Positions 16,743-24,594 of a stretch of DNA of 38,441 bases are shown here, one piece after another. The translations under genes and the position numbers were made by a program. The DNA is taken from contig NZ_MSGP01000023.1 of assembly GCF_002078235.1 (NCBI RefSeq), positions 1 through 38,441 of the forward strand, written 5' to 3'. Every line of letters begins with the position of its first letter. Position 1 is the first letter of the stretch. The stretch comes from Streptomyces viridosporus. GTDB lineage: Bacteria > Actinomycetota > Actinomycetes > Streptomycetales > Streptomycetaceae. Below the pieces are notes generated by a model. The model ran no database searches. It was not told where the DNA came from and saw only the letters and a list, made by a program, of their open reading frames with translations.

Positions 16743-16810
16743 GGCGGGGCCGGCCACCGATGTGAACCGTCCGTCGTTGCGGACGGTTCACATCGGTGGC
16801 CGGCCCCGCC
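16743..16810. terminator. 31-bp perfect inverted repeat, bidirectional terminator
   Basis: Arms at 16743-16773 and 16780-16810 are exact reverse complements over 31 bases, with a 6-base loop (TCGTTG). The repeat lies between the converging MazG-like and LPMO genes. There is no T-run on either side, as is common for Streptomyces terminators. The stem is unusually long and perfect for a terminator. Confidence 0.85.
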
Positions 16811-16880
16811 GAACCGGTGCGGCGGGCGCCGCGTGGGGCTGGCGTGCCGCACCGGTCTCGCTCAGCGGATCCGAGCGGGT

Positions 16881-17615
16881 CTAGCAGGCGCCCAGGTCTT
16901 CCCAGACGTCGGCGGAGCCGGGCCGCTCGTTCGTCGTCCACCACTTGGCGCGGTAGGTGCGACCGTCGTGGGTGACGGTGTCGCCGCCGTGGTAGACGGT
17001 GCCGGTGCTCCAGACCGGCGCGGCGCAGGAGTCCGACCCGCCGCCACCGTTGTTGCCGCCACCGTTGCCGCCGCCGTTGTCGCCACCGCCGTTGCCGCCG
17101 CCGGCGATGTCGACGTCGATGCAGGCGTAGAAGGCGTTGTTGGTGTCGGCCACGTTCCAGACGGCCAGGACCTTCTGGCGGCCCTTCAGGTCACCGAAGT
17201 CGACCTGGTGGCTGACCTGGGCGGGAGGCTGCGCACCCCGGTCGTTGAACTCGGCGATCTTCCGGTCGCCGACGAAGTACTGCCAGGTGTCGGTGGAGTG
17301 GCGCGCAGTGAGCTTCCAGGTGAAGGTGTGCGATGCGCCGACCGGCGTGACCCGCCAGGCCTTGCGGTCGTCGTCGAGGTCGGCGAACTGGGCGTTGCCG
17401 CCGCTGCAGCTGCGCAGGCCCTTCGGGCCCTCGACGCTCTGCGGCTCGTACTTGATCTGGCCGCAGTCGACGACGCCCTGGGCGCACTGGTCCTGACGGC
17501 TGCCCGGGTCGGTCACCCAGCCGTGGGCGTTGGCCGTACCGGCCGGAAGGGTGATGGCGAGGAGGGGGGCGACCATGGCTCCGACAGCCAGGGACGCTCG
17601 CCTTTTCATGTCCAT
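16881..17615 (-). CDS. Lytic polysaccharide monooxygenase (AA10) with C-terminal CBM5/12
   Basis: 244 residues from ATG at 17615 (a second in-frame ATG follows at 17609). The signal peptide ends at TANA, leaving the N-terminal His required for the copper His-brace (HGWVTDPGSRQ). The second His is in FTWKLTARHSTDTWQYFV. Paired Cys residues occur in RQDQC/CGQ and CSGG/YAC. A Gly/Asn-rich linker (about 180-200) joins a CBM5/12 module with WSTGTVYHGGDTVTHDGRTYRAKWWT. Such enzymes cleave chitin or cellulose oxidatively; the CBM and two DasR sites upstream favour chitin. It converges on MazG with a long hairpin between. Confidence 0.93.
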   Translation of the reverse strand: MDMKRRASLAVGAMVAPLLAITLPAGTANAHGWVTDPGSRQDQCAQGVVDCGQIKYEPQSVEGPKGLRSCSGGNAQFADLDDDRKAWRVTPVGASHTFTWKLTARHSTDTWQYFVGDRKIAEFNDRGAQPPAQVSHQVDFGDLKGRQKVLAVWNVADTNNAFYACIDVDIAGGGNGGGDNGGGNGGGNNGGGGSDSCAAPVWSTGTVYHGGDTVTHDGRTYRAKWWTTNERPGSADVWEDLGAC

Positions 17616-17802
17616 GTAATGACTCTTTCTTCGGTGTACATGAGAACCGGCCACGGAGCACGACATCGCTGACGCACACGGTGTGCACCGCATGTGTCCT
17701 GCGCGCCTCGCCGACGAGGCGAGGGCGGAGCGCGCGGTCGCGCCGCCGCGGCGGACACCACACTTCGCCCCGGCCCGTGAAGGCACCGGGACGCGGGCGA
17801 GC

Positions 17803-17838
17803 ACTGGCCTAGACCTGTGCTCGCCGGTCTAGACCATA
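17803..17838. promoter_or_regulatory. Two DasR-responsive elements (dre sites) upstream of the LPMO gene
   Basis: ACTGGCCTAGACCTGT (17803-17818) and GCCGGTCTAGACCATA (17823-17838) both carry the GGTCTAGACC core of the Streptomyces dre/chitinase direct repeat, the first with one change. Their centres are 20 bases apart, two helical turns. This spaced pair is the known arrangement in chitinase promoters. It sits about 190-220 bases upstream of the LPMO start, so the leader is long. N-acetylglucosamine-linked control by DasR is inferred. Confidence 0.88.
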
Positions 17839-17981
17839 GCGGGGAACCGGGAACCGTCAAGTGCTCTTCACCCAAGGGAAGTTGACAACGACTGCGCCGA
17901 CGGACCTCGGAGCATCGCTCCAGCGGCAGCGGAAACGACATACGGGCAGGTGAGGAGGGAGGAGGAGGACACCGACACCCG

Positions 17982-18314
17982 GTGGTGACCTCCACGTCCC
18001 CGTTGACGGGGGGTGGGGATGTTCACGCCCGACGGGACCGGGCCGTCGGGCCGGGCCGGGCCGGGAGACGACATCGTGGCGGTGTCGCCGCGGAGTTCAC
18101 CGAGGCCGCCGGAGCGCACCCGTGCATCCATGGTGCGGCCCGCGCCGTGCGGGTCGACGGCGGCTACCGCCGGGAGCCGTCCCGGGGCCGACGTGCCGGA
18201 CCGGCTCGGGAGGACTGGAAGACGGCGCACAAGGAGATCGTGGACCTCGGCATCGTCCCGGAACACCACGGAGACGAACCACCGGTCGTCGAGTACGTCT
18301 GCACGGTCGACTAG
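17982..18314 (+). CDS. Possible small hypothetical protein, perhaps degenerate
   Basis: The frame from GTG at 17982 gives 110 residues. Only the last 34 or so look like real protein: EDWKTAHKEIVDLGIVPEHHGDEPPVVEYVCTVD, with sensible composition and predicted helix and strand. The first 75 residues are Arg/Gly-rich and look like out-of-frame reading of GC-rich DNA. Either the true N-terminus lies in another frame and has been lost through a frameshift, or the start is misplaced. No family recognised. A GAGGAGG-rich sequence lies 10-30 bases before the start. Confidence 0.3.
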   Translation: MVTSTSPLTGGGDVHARRDRAVGPGRAGRRHRGGVAAEFTEAAGAHPCIHGAARAVRVDGGYRREPSRGRRAGPAREDWKTAHKEIVDLGIVPEHHGDEPPVVEYVCTVD

Positions 18315-18643
18315 GCCGTCCGGAGGCATCCGGATGGTGATCCGAATGACCAACCCGGACGATGGTGCTCGAGTCCCGGCGCGGCACCAGGTCTCCTGAT
18401 CCGTTGCGGGGACCGGATGCTCCGCGACGCCACCGCGAGGTAGGTGCCGCAGGAAGTCGGCAGGGGCTCGCCGGACGGCGCTTCACCCGTGCGGGGCCGC
18501 AGTGACGGTCGAAGTCGAAGGAGAACCCCGTGGATCCAGTTGACATAGGCCGGCGCCTACCGGCGGCGGAACTCTTCACGGTCGGCTTGAGCGTGCGTTC
18601 CGGTCGCGGTCACCGTCAGCGCTGGTGGACGGCCTGCGGCGTC

Positions 18644-18656
18644 AGGAGGTGATCAC
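18644..18656 (+). promoter_or_regulatory. Near-perfect extended ribosome binding site
   Basis: AGGAGGTGATCAC directly precedes the GTG at 18657. Its first 11 bases or more are complementary to the 3' end of 16S rRNA (GATCACCTCCT), much longer than a usual 4-6 base match. It fixes the start of the membrane-protein gene. Confidence 0.85.
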
Positions 18657-19958
18657 GTGAGGACTCCCTCCGGGGCCGGCGTCGGCTCGCGCCTGCGGGC
18701 CCTGCTGTTCACGACGAGCACCGGGAAGTCGCCGGCCGCCCTGGCGTTGATCCTGCTGGTCCTCCTCCCGACGGCGCTGCTGCTGGGTTGGTGGGGCCTC
18801 GAAGACCTCACCGAGGCCCTGACCTACACGGGACGCATCACCGGTGCCGTCCTCCTTCTGGTCTCGGCCCTCTCGCTGCTGGGCGCTGCCGCGGTCGTGG
18901 ACCACTGGGGCCGGAACGTCTTCCCCTATTCCGGAATGGTCGCACTGATCGGCACGGTCGCGGCGTTGTTGGCCAACACCATGCTTCTGCTCGAGGCATT
19001 CAGGGACGGCGATTCCACGCTTTACCGGGCGCTGTTCAGCCTGCTCACGGCGGGTTCCGTAGGGGCCGTCTTCACGGTGTGGCGGACATCGGTCGTGATC
19101 CCCTCCCCGAAGCGGGTGGCCGCGGCACTGATCGTCTCCTCGGCTCTCGCGGTGGCCAATTTCGGCTACCAGCACCTCTACCAGCCGTCCCAGCACGGCG
19201 CCAAGCCCCTCGTCAGCATCACCGTGGGAGAGCCCGTACTGAGCAAGGACCGCAAGGAATTCGCCGTACCGGTCGACATCAGGATCGACAACCGCAGCGA
19301 TATGGGCTTTTACGTGCTCGGCACCGAATTCCACGCCATGGGCGAGCAGGTGTCGCTCAGCCGGACGGACCGGCCCCGCGAGCAATGGCGTGCGGATGCC
19401 GAGACGTTCCGTGACTTCTACGTGCAACACCCACTCTCCCGAAGGGAGATCTACCAGCCCGGCCAGTTGGTGTTGGCGCAGCCATGGATGTCTGCCGGAA
19501 GATGGATCGAGGCGAACGACGCGTTCGCCACCCGAATGGTTGTGCAACTGCCCATCGACACACCGTATGACCAGTTGGCGCTCTACGCCTCCGCGCAATT
19601 GACACGAAAGGACCGGGGCGGTGTGGAGCAGATCCAGATAACGGGAAACTCCTGGAGCGGCGGCAAAATGCCCCAGTGGGTCACGAGGAACAAGAACTTC
19701 GACTCCGTCGCCTACCGCGGCCGGGTGTACGAAAACAATGCGATCGACCAGCACACGAGGGATCCCCGCTACGTGTCTGTCTACTGGCAGTTCGGCGCGC
19801 ATGGCGCAACCCTGTCGGTATCCATCACGCGAAAAGGTGAGGAAAACCGCGTCCTGTCCAGAGCGGAAATAACCGAGACGTCGAACCGGTACGGCTTGGT
19901 CGGCGCCGAAACGGGTCCGATCAAACGGACCCTCTGGGACATCAAGGACAAGGTGTGA
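18657..19958 (+). CDS. Four-helix membrane protein with a large C-terminal domain, unknown function
   Basis: 433 residues. Four hydrophobic helices fill the first 175: about 25-48 (ALALILLVLLPTALLLGWWG), 60-85 (TGAVLLLVSALSLLGAAAVV), 95-115 (MVALIGTVAALLANTMLLL) and 155-172 (VAAALIVSSALAVANFGY). The remaining 260 residues are soluble and beta-rich (VSITVGEPVLSKDRKEFAVPVDIRIDNRSDMGFYVLGTEFHAM), probably extracellular. The base composition is less GC-extreme than the neighbours, with codons such as AAT, GAA and ATA, suggesting acquired DNA. Its end overlaps the end of the convergent lasso cyclase gene by 17 bases. No family recognised. A role in lasso peptide immunity is possible only by proximity. 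Confidence 0.85.
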   Translation: MRTPSGAGVGSRLRALLFTTSTGKSPAALALILLVLLPTALLLGWWGLEDLTEALTYTGRITGAVLLLVSALSLLGAAAVVDHWGRNVFPYSGMVALIGTVAALLANTMLLLEAFRDGDSTLYRALFSLLTAGSVGAVFTVWRTSVVIPSPKRVAAALIVSSALAVANFGYQHLYQPSQHGAKPLVSITVGEPVLSKDRKEFAVPVDIRIDNRSDMGFYVLGTEFHAMGEQVSLSRTDRPREQWRADAETFRDFYVQHPLSRREIYQPGQLVLAQPWMSAGRWIEANDAFATRMVVQLPIDTPYDQLALYASAQLTRKDRGGVEQIQITGNSWSGGKMPQWVTRNKNFDSVAYRGRVYENNAIDQHTRDPRYVSVYWQFGAHGATLSVSITRKGEENRVLSRAEITETSNRYGLVGAETGPIKRTLWDIKDKV

Positions 19959-21762
19959 CCGGCATGGCCGCACGGGGCACGCGGGAGCGCCGGTCCGATC
20001 GCTCCAGCCACGCCACGAGGGCGAGGGAACTGTTCACGCGGTCACAGGAGTAGGAGTCCCCCATGCCGAACTGCGCCTCCCTCACCGCCCGGCACAGCGT
20101 CTCGACGTCGAACATCTCCGTGATCAGCGGATGCCTCGCGGAGCGGCAGAGGTCGATGAGTTCGTCACCGTGGGTCCGCAGGCCGCGGGCGTAGAGCTGG
20201 TTGAAGGGGACCTTGGCCACCCGGCCACCGATCCGGGGCGGCAGCAGATCCGCCATCGCCTCGCGCAGTACCGCCTTCGGACGGCCCGGCTGGAACGCGG
20301 TCTCGGCGGGGAGGCGGCGCATCGTGGCGACGACCTCCGGGTCGAGGAAGGGGTGCGAGAGGAAGAACCCGTCCTGCCGTGCGCGGCGCCAGGACAGCGG
20401 ATCGGGAGCGGCGAGGTAGTTGGCGGCCTCGTAGAGCGACTGTTCGGGCTCGCGCCCGAACACGAAGCGGCTCTCCGCGATACCGGCCTCACGGTAGCCG
20501 TGGGCCCGCGCGAATCCGGAACGCAGCCATGGGGGGCGGGCGAAGCCGCCGAGGCCACCGAGCACCGTTCCGCGGCGGCGGACGAGCGCCGTGACCCGTT
20601 CGGCGGTCAGCGGAAGAGTCGGCCGCACCACGTAGGCGGAGACGACGTCCCACAAGCCCCGCTCGCTGCCCGCGGCCCAGTCGCGTGCCTGCCTCGTCAT
20701 CTGCCGGAGCCGTCCCGTGCGGGCCAGCCGGTGCAGGTGGAACGGGTTGGCGTCCACGATCGGATCGGCCCCGCAACCGGTCAGGAGGGTGTCACAGCCC
20801 AGATCCGCCGCAGCGGCATGGAGCCTGCTCCAGAACGGGGCGCGGAAGGCGTGCGCATGCGGCTCGTCCGGGTCTCCCGCGTGGTGCTGGAAGTCGTCGA
20901 AGTCGGCCACGTCGTCGGCGTCGACGATCACCGGGCGGGCGGCGGGCGCGTGCCGGCGGATCTCCGCCATCGCCTCGTCCAGGTAGGGCTGTTCGGCAGC
21001 GAGTTCTCCCCGTCCGAAGCGCCCGGCGAGCAGGACGAGGTCCCCGGGGCAGCCCTGTCCCGCGGCCGGCGGGCGTGCCGCGAGCAGCGCGACGCTGGTG
21101 GAGTCGGTGCCGCCGGAGACATGGCACGCCGTCACCCTGCCCATGCGACGCCCGACGGCGTTCTCCAAGGCGGTGCGCAGGTCCTTCGCGGCCCCGCCGA
21201 GGCCGGGTCCGTCCGCTGCCGGTACCGACGGGTCGTGGGCCCGACGGACGTGTCGCAGCGCCCGACCGCGCATCCGCCCCGTGAGCGAGAGTTCCACCAC
21301 CTCGCCGCCGAGGACGCGGTGCACCCCGGCGAAGGGGGTGAGTTCCGTGTGGGGTTGCGCCATGTTCCCGGTCAGGTACCGGCAGAAGTAGCGCCGGTCC
21401 AGCTTCGCTCCGCCGCCCAGGTGGCGCGCCGAGGTGCTCACCGCGGTGACCCGATCACCGGCCTCCCTGAAGAACAGGGGAATGCGGGCCTGTTCGTCCC
21501 GCATCAGCAGGATGCGGTCGCGGCACACCAGGACGGCCGCATAGTCGCCGGTCGGCAGAGGTGGTACGGCTTGCGACCGGCCCCAGTCGTCGAGGAGGCC
21601 GCGCGCTCCCGCCACGCGCTCACGGACGGAGCCGACCCAGCCGGCGACCACCGCGGTCCCGGCCCGTGAGGAAACCGTCGTCACGAGCCCTTGCCGCGCC
21701 ATGGCTTCGGCCGCCCAGAGCTTCGGGACGTCCCCGTGCCACTCGAGGCGGAGCGCTTCCAC
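19942..21762 (-). CDS. Lasso peptide macrolactam synthetase (asparagine-synthetase-like, C protein)
   Basis: 606 residues from a GTG at 21762 with GGAGGG seven bases upstream. The frame is open further up but overlaps the B gene. The protein has a degenerate N-terminal glutaminase-like half (PTGDYAAVLVCRDRILLMRDEQARIPLFF) and an ATP-pyrophosphatase half with ACHVSGGTDSTSVALLAA (PP-loop SGGxDS variant). The DTLLTGCGADPIVDAN block and FFLSHPFLDPEVVATMRRLP match lasso cyclases. It would adenylate the Asp side chain of the core peptide and join it to the N-terminal Gly amine. It follows B with start and stop nearly touching. No ABC transporter (D) gene lies nearby. Confidence 0.9.
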   Translation of the reverse strand: MEALRLEWHGDVPKLWAAEAMARQGLVTTVSSRAGTAVVAGWVGSVRERVAGARGLLDDWGRSQAVPPLPTGDYAAVLVCRDRILLMRDEQARIPLFFREAGDRVTAVSTSARHLGGGAKLDRRYFCRYLTGNMAQPHTELTPFAGVHRVLGGEVVELSLTGRMRGRALRHVRRAHDPSVPAADGPGLGGAAKDLRTALENAVGRRMGRVTACHVSGGTDSTSVALLAARPPAAGQGCPGDLVLLAGRFGRGELAAEQPYLDEAMAEIRRHAPAARPVIVDADDVADFDDFQHHAGDPDEPHAHAFRAPFWSRLHAAAADLGCDTLLTGCGADPIVDANPFHLHRLARTGRLRQMTRQARDWAAGSERGLWDVVSAYVVRPTLPLTAERVTALVRRRGTVLGGLGGFARPPWLRSGFARAHGYREAGIAESRFVFGREPEQSLYEAANYLAAPDPLSWRRARQDGFFLSHPFLDPEVVATMRRLPAETAFQPGRPKAVLREAMADLLPPRIGGRVAKVPFNQLYARGLRTHGDELIDLCRSARHPLITEMFDVETLCRAVREAQFGMGDSYSCDRVNSSLALVAWLERSDRRSRVPRAAMPVTPCP

Positions 21763-21763
21763 G

Positions 21764-22399
21764 TCACTGCCCTCCGCCGCCGACCGAGAGGACCGGCGCG
21801 AACGCGTGTCCGCGCGGATCGGCGTCGGGGATGCACAGGCCGGCCGAAGACGTCCAGGCGTGCAGGGCGAACGGGTGCTCGCGCACACCGACGTGGAGTA
21901 CGGCCTCCAGGCCGCGCCGCCGTAACAGGACGAAGGCCGTCATGGCCTCGGCCTTGCAGTCGCCGTTGACGAACCAGCTTCTGCGACCGTGTGATCGCAC
22001 TGCCCGTTTCAGCCGTTCGACGTCCTCCGTGGCGGCGGGGTCCGCACGGACGTAGGCCGGGGCCGCCAAGGACAGGAGCCGAAGGGCGCGCCCGAACCCC
22101 ACGGTGCGGATCAACAGGTGCACTCCGCGCAGCCAGAGCCCGACCGCGGCGTCCGACTGCCGCCTCGGGCGGGCCGTCGCACACCCGGCGCGGAGGAGAC
22201 CGGTGACGATTTCGGCGCGTTCCCCGGAGGCTCCCCCGGCGAACTTCCGGATGTCCGCCGTCGTCACCCCGAGGAAACGCGTCCGCCGCCAGTCCGCGAT
22301 CAGCGCTCCGTCGGACATCCTGGTGACACGGCAGTGCGGTGACAGGATCCGCACCATGGCCACCAGGGCATCGGTGTCCTCTGCCGCGTCCTCTGCCAC
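21764..22399 (-). CDS. Lasso peptide leader peptidase, apparent RRE-transglutaminase fusion (B protein)
   Basis: 211 residues from a GTG at 22399 behind GGAGG. The C-terminal half is the transglutaminase-like protease of lasso B2 proteins: catalytic Cys in FVNGDCKAEAMTAFVLLRRRGL, His in HPFALHAWTSS, and Asp in CIPDADP. The first 80 residues (VRILSPHCRVTRMSDGALIADWRRTRFLGVTTADIRKF, then a helix ending GLLRAGCA) resemble the PqqD-like RRE that binds leader peptides. In actinobacteria these two parts are normally separate genes (B1, B2); here no separate B1 is seen. A TTA codon at 21925-21923 makes translation dependent on the bldA tRNA. B lies 66 bases after the precursor gene. Confidence 0.88.
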   Translation of the reverse strand: MAEDAAEDTDALVAMVRILSPHCRVTRMSDGALIADWRRTRFLGVTTADIRKFAGGASGERAEIVTGLLRAGCATARPRRQSDAAVGLWLRGVHLLIRTVGFGRALRLLSLAAPAYVRADPAATEDVERLKRAVRSHGRRSWFVNGDCKAEAMTAFVLLRRRGLEAVLHVGVREHPFALHAWTSSAGLCIPDADPRGHAFAPVLSVGGGGQ

Positions 22400-22465
22400 C
22401 GCACATCCTCCAAGGTCGGTCTGACACCGTTCCTGCGGCGGACCCGGCCCGACGTGGGGGCGGTG

Positions 22466-22582
22466 TCAGTACTGGTATCCGTGACCGTCGTAGTAGGCGC
22501 CGCTGTAGCCCCGGATCAGACGGCCGTTGCCGAGCAGGACGAGCCCATGCGGCATGCGACGCCGCAGCAGTCGGAGGAACAT
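22466..22582 (-). CDS. Lasso peptide precursor (A), predicted core GYSGAYYDGHGYQY
   Basis: A 38-residue ORF missed by length cut-offs. ATG at 22582 has an excellent GGAGGT site six bases upstream. The leader is residues 1-24, starting MFLRLLRRRMPHG and ending GLVLLGNGRLIR, which keeps the Pro...LVxLG pattern of lasso leaders. The predicted core is the last 14 residues, with Gly at position 1 and Asp at position 8 for an 8-membered-residue macrolactam ring, and a six-residue tail GHGYQY. Five of 14 residues are Tyr. The leader lacks the near-universal Thr at -2 (Ile is there). From residue masses, the cyclised peptide would be 1581.62 Da neutral. It is immediately upstream of B and C. No other candidate precursor is visible. 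Confidence 0.85.
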   Translation of the reverse strand: MFLRLLRRRMPHGLVLLGNGRLIRGYSGAYYDGHGYQY

Positions 22583-22677
22583 CGCCTACCTCCATAAATC
22601 AGGTAGTATCGATAAAATTTAGGTTACTCTTTCCTGGGTGTCCCGCAACCGGACTGCCGGCGCCCGCGCACCCGCGC
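22583..22677 (-). promoter_or_regulatory. AT-rich promoter region of the lasso operon
   Basis: Reading leftward, about 25 AT-rich bases (CCTAAATTTTATCGATACTA) lie just before the precursor ribosome site, in sharp contrast to their surroundings. They contain TATCGATA, a palindrome, and TATCGATACT or TACCTGAT as possible -10 elements. Two partly matching motifs on the plus strand (AAATCAGGTAGT and AAATTTAGGTTACT) could be operator half-sites. Confidence 0.5.
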
Positions 22678-24189
<1,512 letters not shown>

Positions 24190-24204
24190 CTATATGTTGA
24201 GAGT

Positions 24205-24240
24205 GGCAAGGAGTGAGTGACCTCCTTGCCTTTCTCTTTT
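24205..24240 (+). terminator. Intrinsic-terminator-like hairpin with a U-rich tail
   Basis: GGCAAGGAG (24205-24213) and CTCCTTGCC (24222-24230) form a 9-bp perfect stem with an 8-base loop. It is followed by TTTCTCTTTT, a rare U-rich tail for this genome. It would end rightward transcripts, yet no rightward gene lies before it. It may protect the rox promoter region or end an antisense RNA. Confidence 0.65.
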
Positions 24241-24306
24241 CCCGCGTCTTCCCGCGCCTTCCTTCGCCTTCCTTCGTCTCTTTCCTCGCCCTTTTTCTTT
24301 CGCCGT
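24231..24306 (+). repeat. Long pyrimidine tract with CCTTCCTTCG repeats
   Basis: About 75 bases are nearly all C and T with only scattered G: runs of TTTCTCTTTTCCCGCGTCTT, then CGCCTTCCTTCGCCTTCCTT, then CTCTTTCCTC and CCTTTTTCTTTC. The CCTTCCTTCG unit is repeated. Such tracts can form triplexes. Any frames through it are low-complexity and not convincing as protein. Confidence 0.85.
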
Positions 24307-24337
24307 CCGCCGCGCAGGCGCCCGGCCGCGCCACGAT

Positions 24338-24391
24338 CGGCCCGGACGTCGCGATCGACTCGGACGTCGCATTCGGCCCGGACATGGCGGA
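24338..24391 (+). repeat. 18-base imperfect tandem repeat
   Basis: CGGACGTCGCGATCGACT is followed by CGGACGTCGCATTCGGCC and CGGACATGGCGGAGCCCG, three 18-base units. In one rightward frame they read IGPDVA-IDSDVA-FGPDMA, like left-handed beta-helix hexapeptide repeats. No complete acyltransferase gene surrounds them, so this is a remnant or a coincidence. Confidence 0.6.
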
Positions 24392-24419
24392 GCCCGGGAG
24401 TCGTATCCAGCTCCCGGGC
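24392..24419. terminator. GC-rich hairpin downstream of the permuted tRNA-like elements
   Basis: GCCCGGGAG and CTCCCGGGC form a 9-bp perfect stem with a 10-base loop. For leftward transcription through the two tRNA-like elements this is the first strong stem, so it is the likely 3' end of that RNA. There is no T-run. Confidence 0.6.
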
Positions 24420-24461
24420 CCCTGGGGATGCCACCCAGTTGCGCACGCCGGCGGCGTTTAA

Positions 24462-24569
24462 GAGGACGGATCAGTCATCATGCCGTCGTGTTCTTCCGTT
24501 GAACTACCGCACCAGGCAAGAGGTGCAGACGAGAGTCGAACTCGCATCCGACGGCGTTCGTCCGTCCCC
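24462..24569 (-). ncRNA. Circularly permuted tRNA-like element B
   Basis: Reading leftward, the parts of a tRNA occur in the order 3' half, linker, 5' half. T arm: GCGAG (24545-24541), loop TTCGACT, CTCGT (24533-24529). Acceptor 3' strand CTGCACC (24528-24522) is followed by linker TCTTGCCT. Acceptor 5' strand GGTGCGG (24513-24507) pairs with it over all 7 positions (one G-T). D arm: GTTC (24504-24501), loop AACGGAA, GAAC (24493-24490). Anticodon stem: CGACGG (24488-24483) pairs with CCGTCG (24554-24549) before the T arm. The anticodon loop is open, and the two outer ends pair again: GGACGGA (24567-24561) with TCCGTCC (24470-24464), extendable to 9 bp. No U33 or clear anticodon and no encoded CCA. 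Chance seems very unlikely for all these stems together. Confidence 0.72.
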
Positions 24570-24594
24570 GGTCGATCCGGCGATCGGCGGCGAT

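Larger units (their letters stand above)
17842..18656. other. Gene-poor stretch with a weak possible ORF
   Basis: About 815 bases. Near 17881-17889 is GTTGACAAC, a possible rightward -35. The only coding-like part is the end of the frame closing at 18314. From 18315 to 18640 I see no convincing gene. A GCCGGCGCCTACCGGC stem lies near 18550, after a TTGACA at 18539. The last 13 bases are the exceptional ribosome site of the next gene. Confidence 0.6.

Noticed and set aside
21763..21888. Longer start for the lasso cyclase at 21888
   Set aside because: It would overlap the catalytic C-terminus of B; the GTG at 21762 has a good ribosome site just after the B stop.
24213..24461. 82-residue rightward ORF MSDLLAFLFSRVFPRL...
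   Set aside because: It begins in the pyrimidine tract, has no ribosome site, and its later part is the 18-base repeat and a hairpin.
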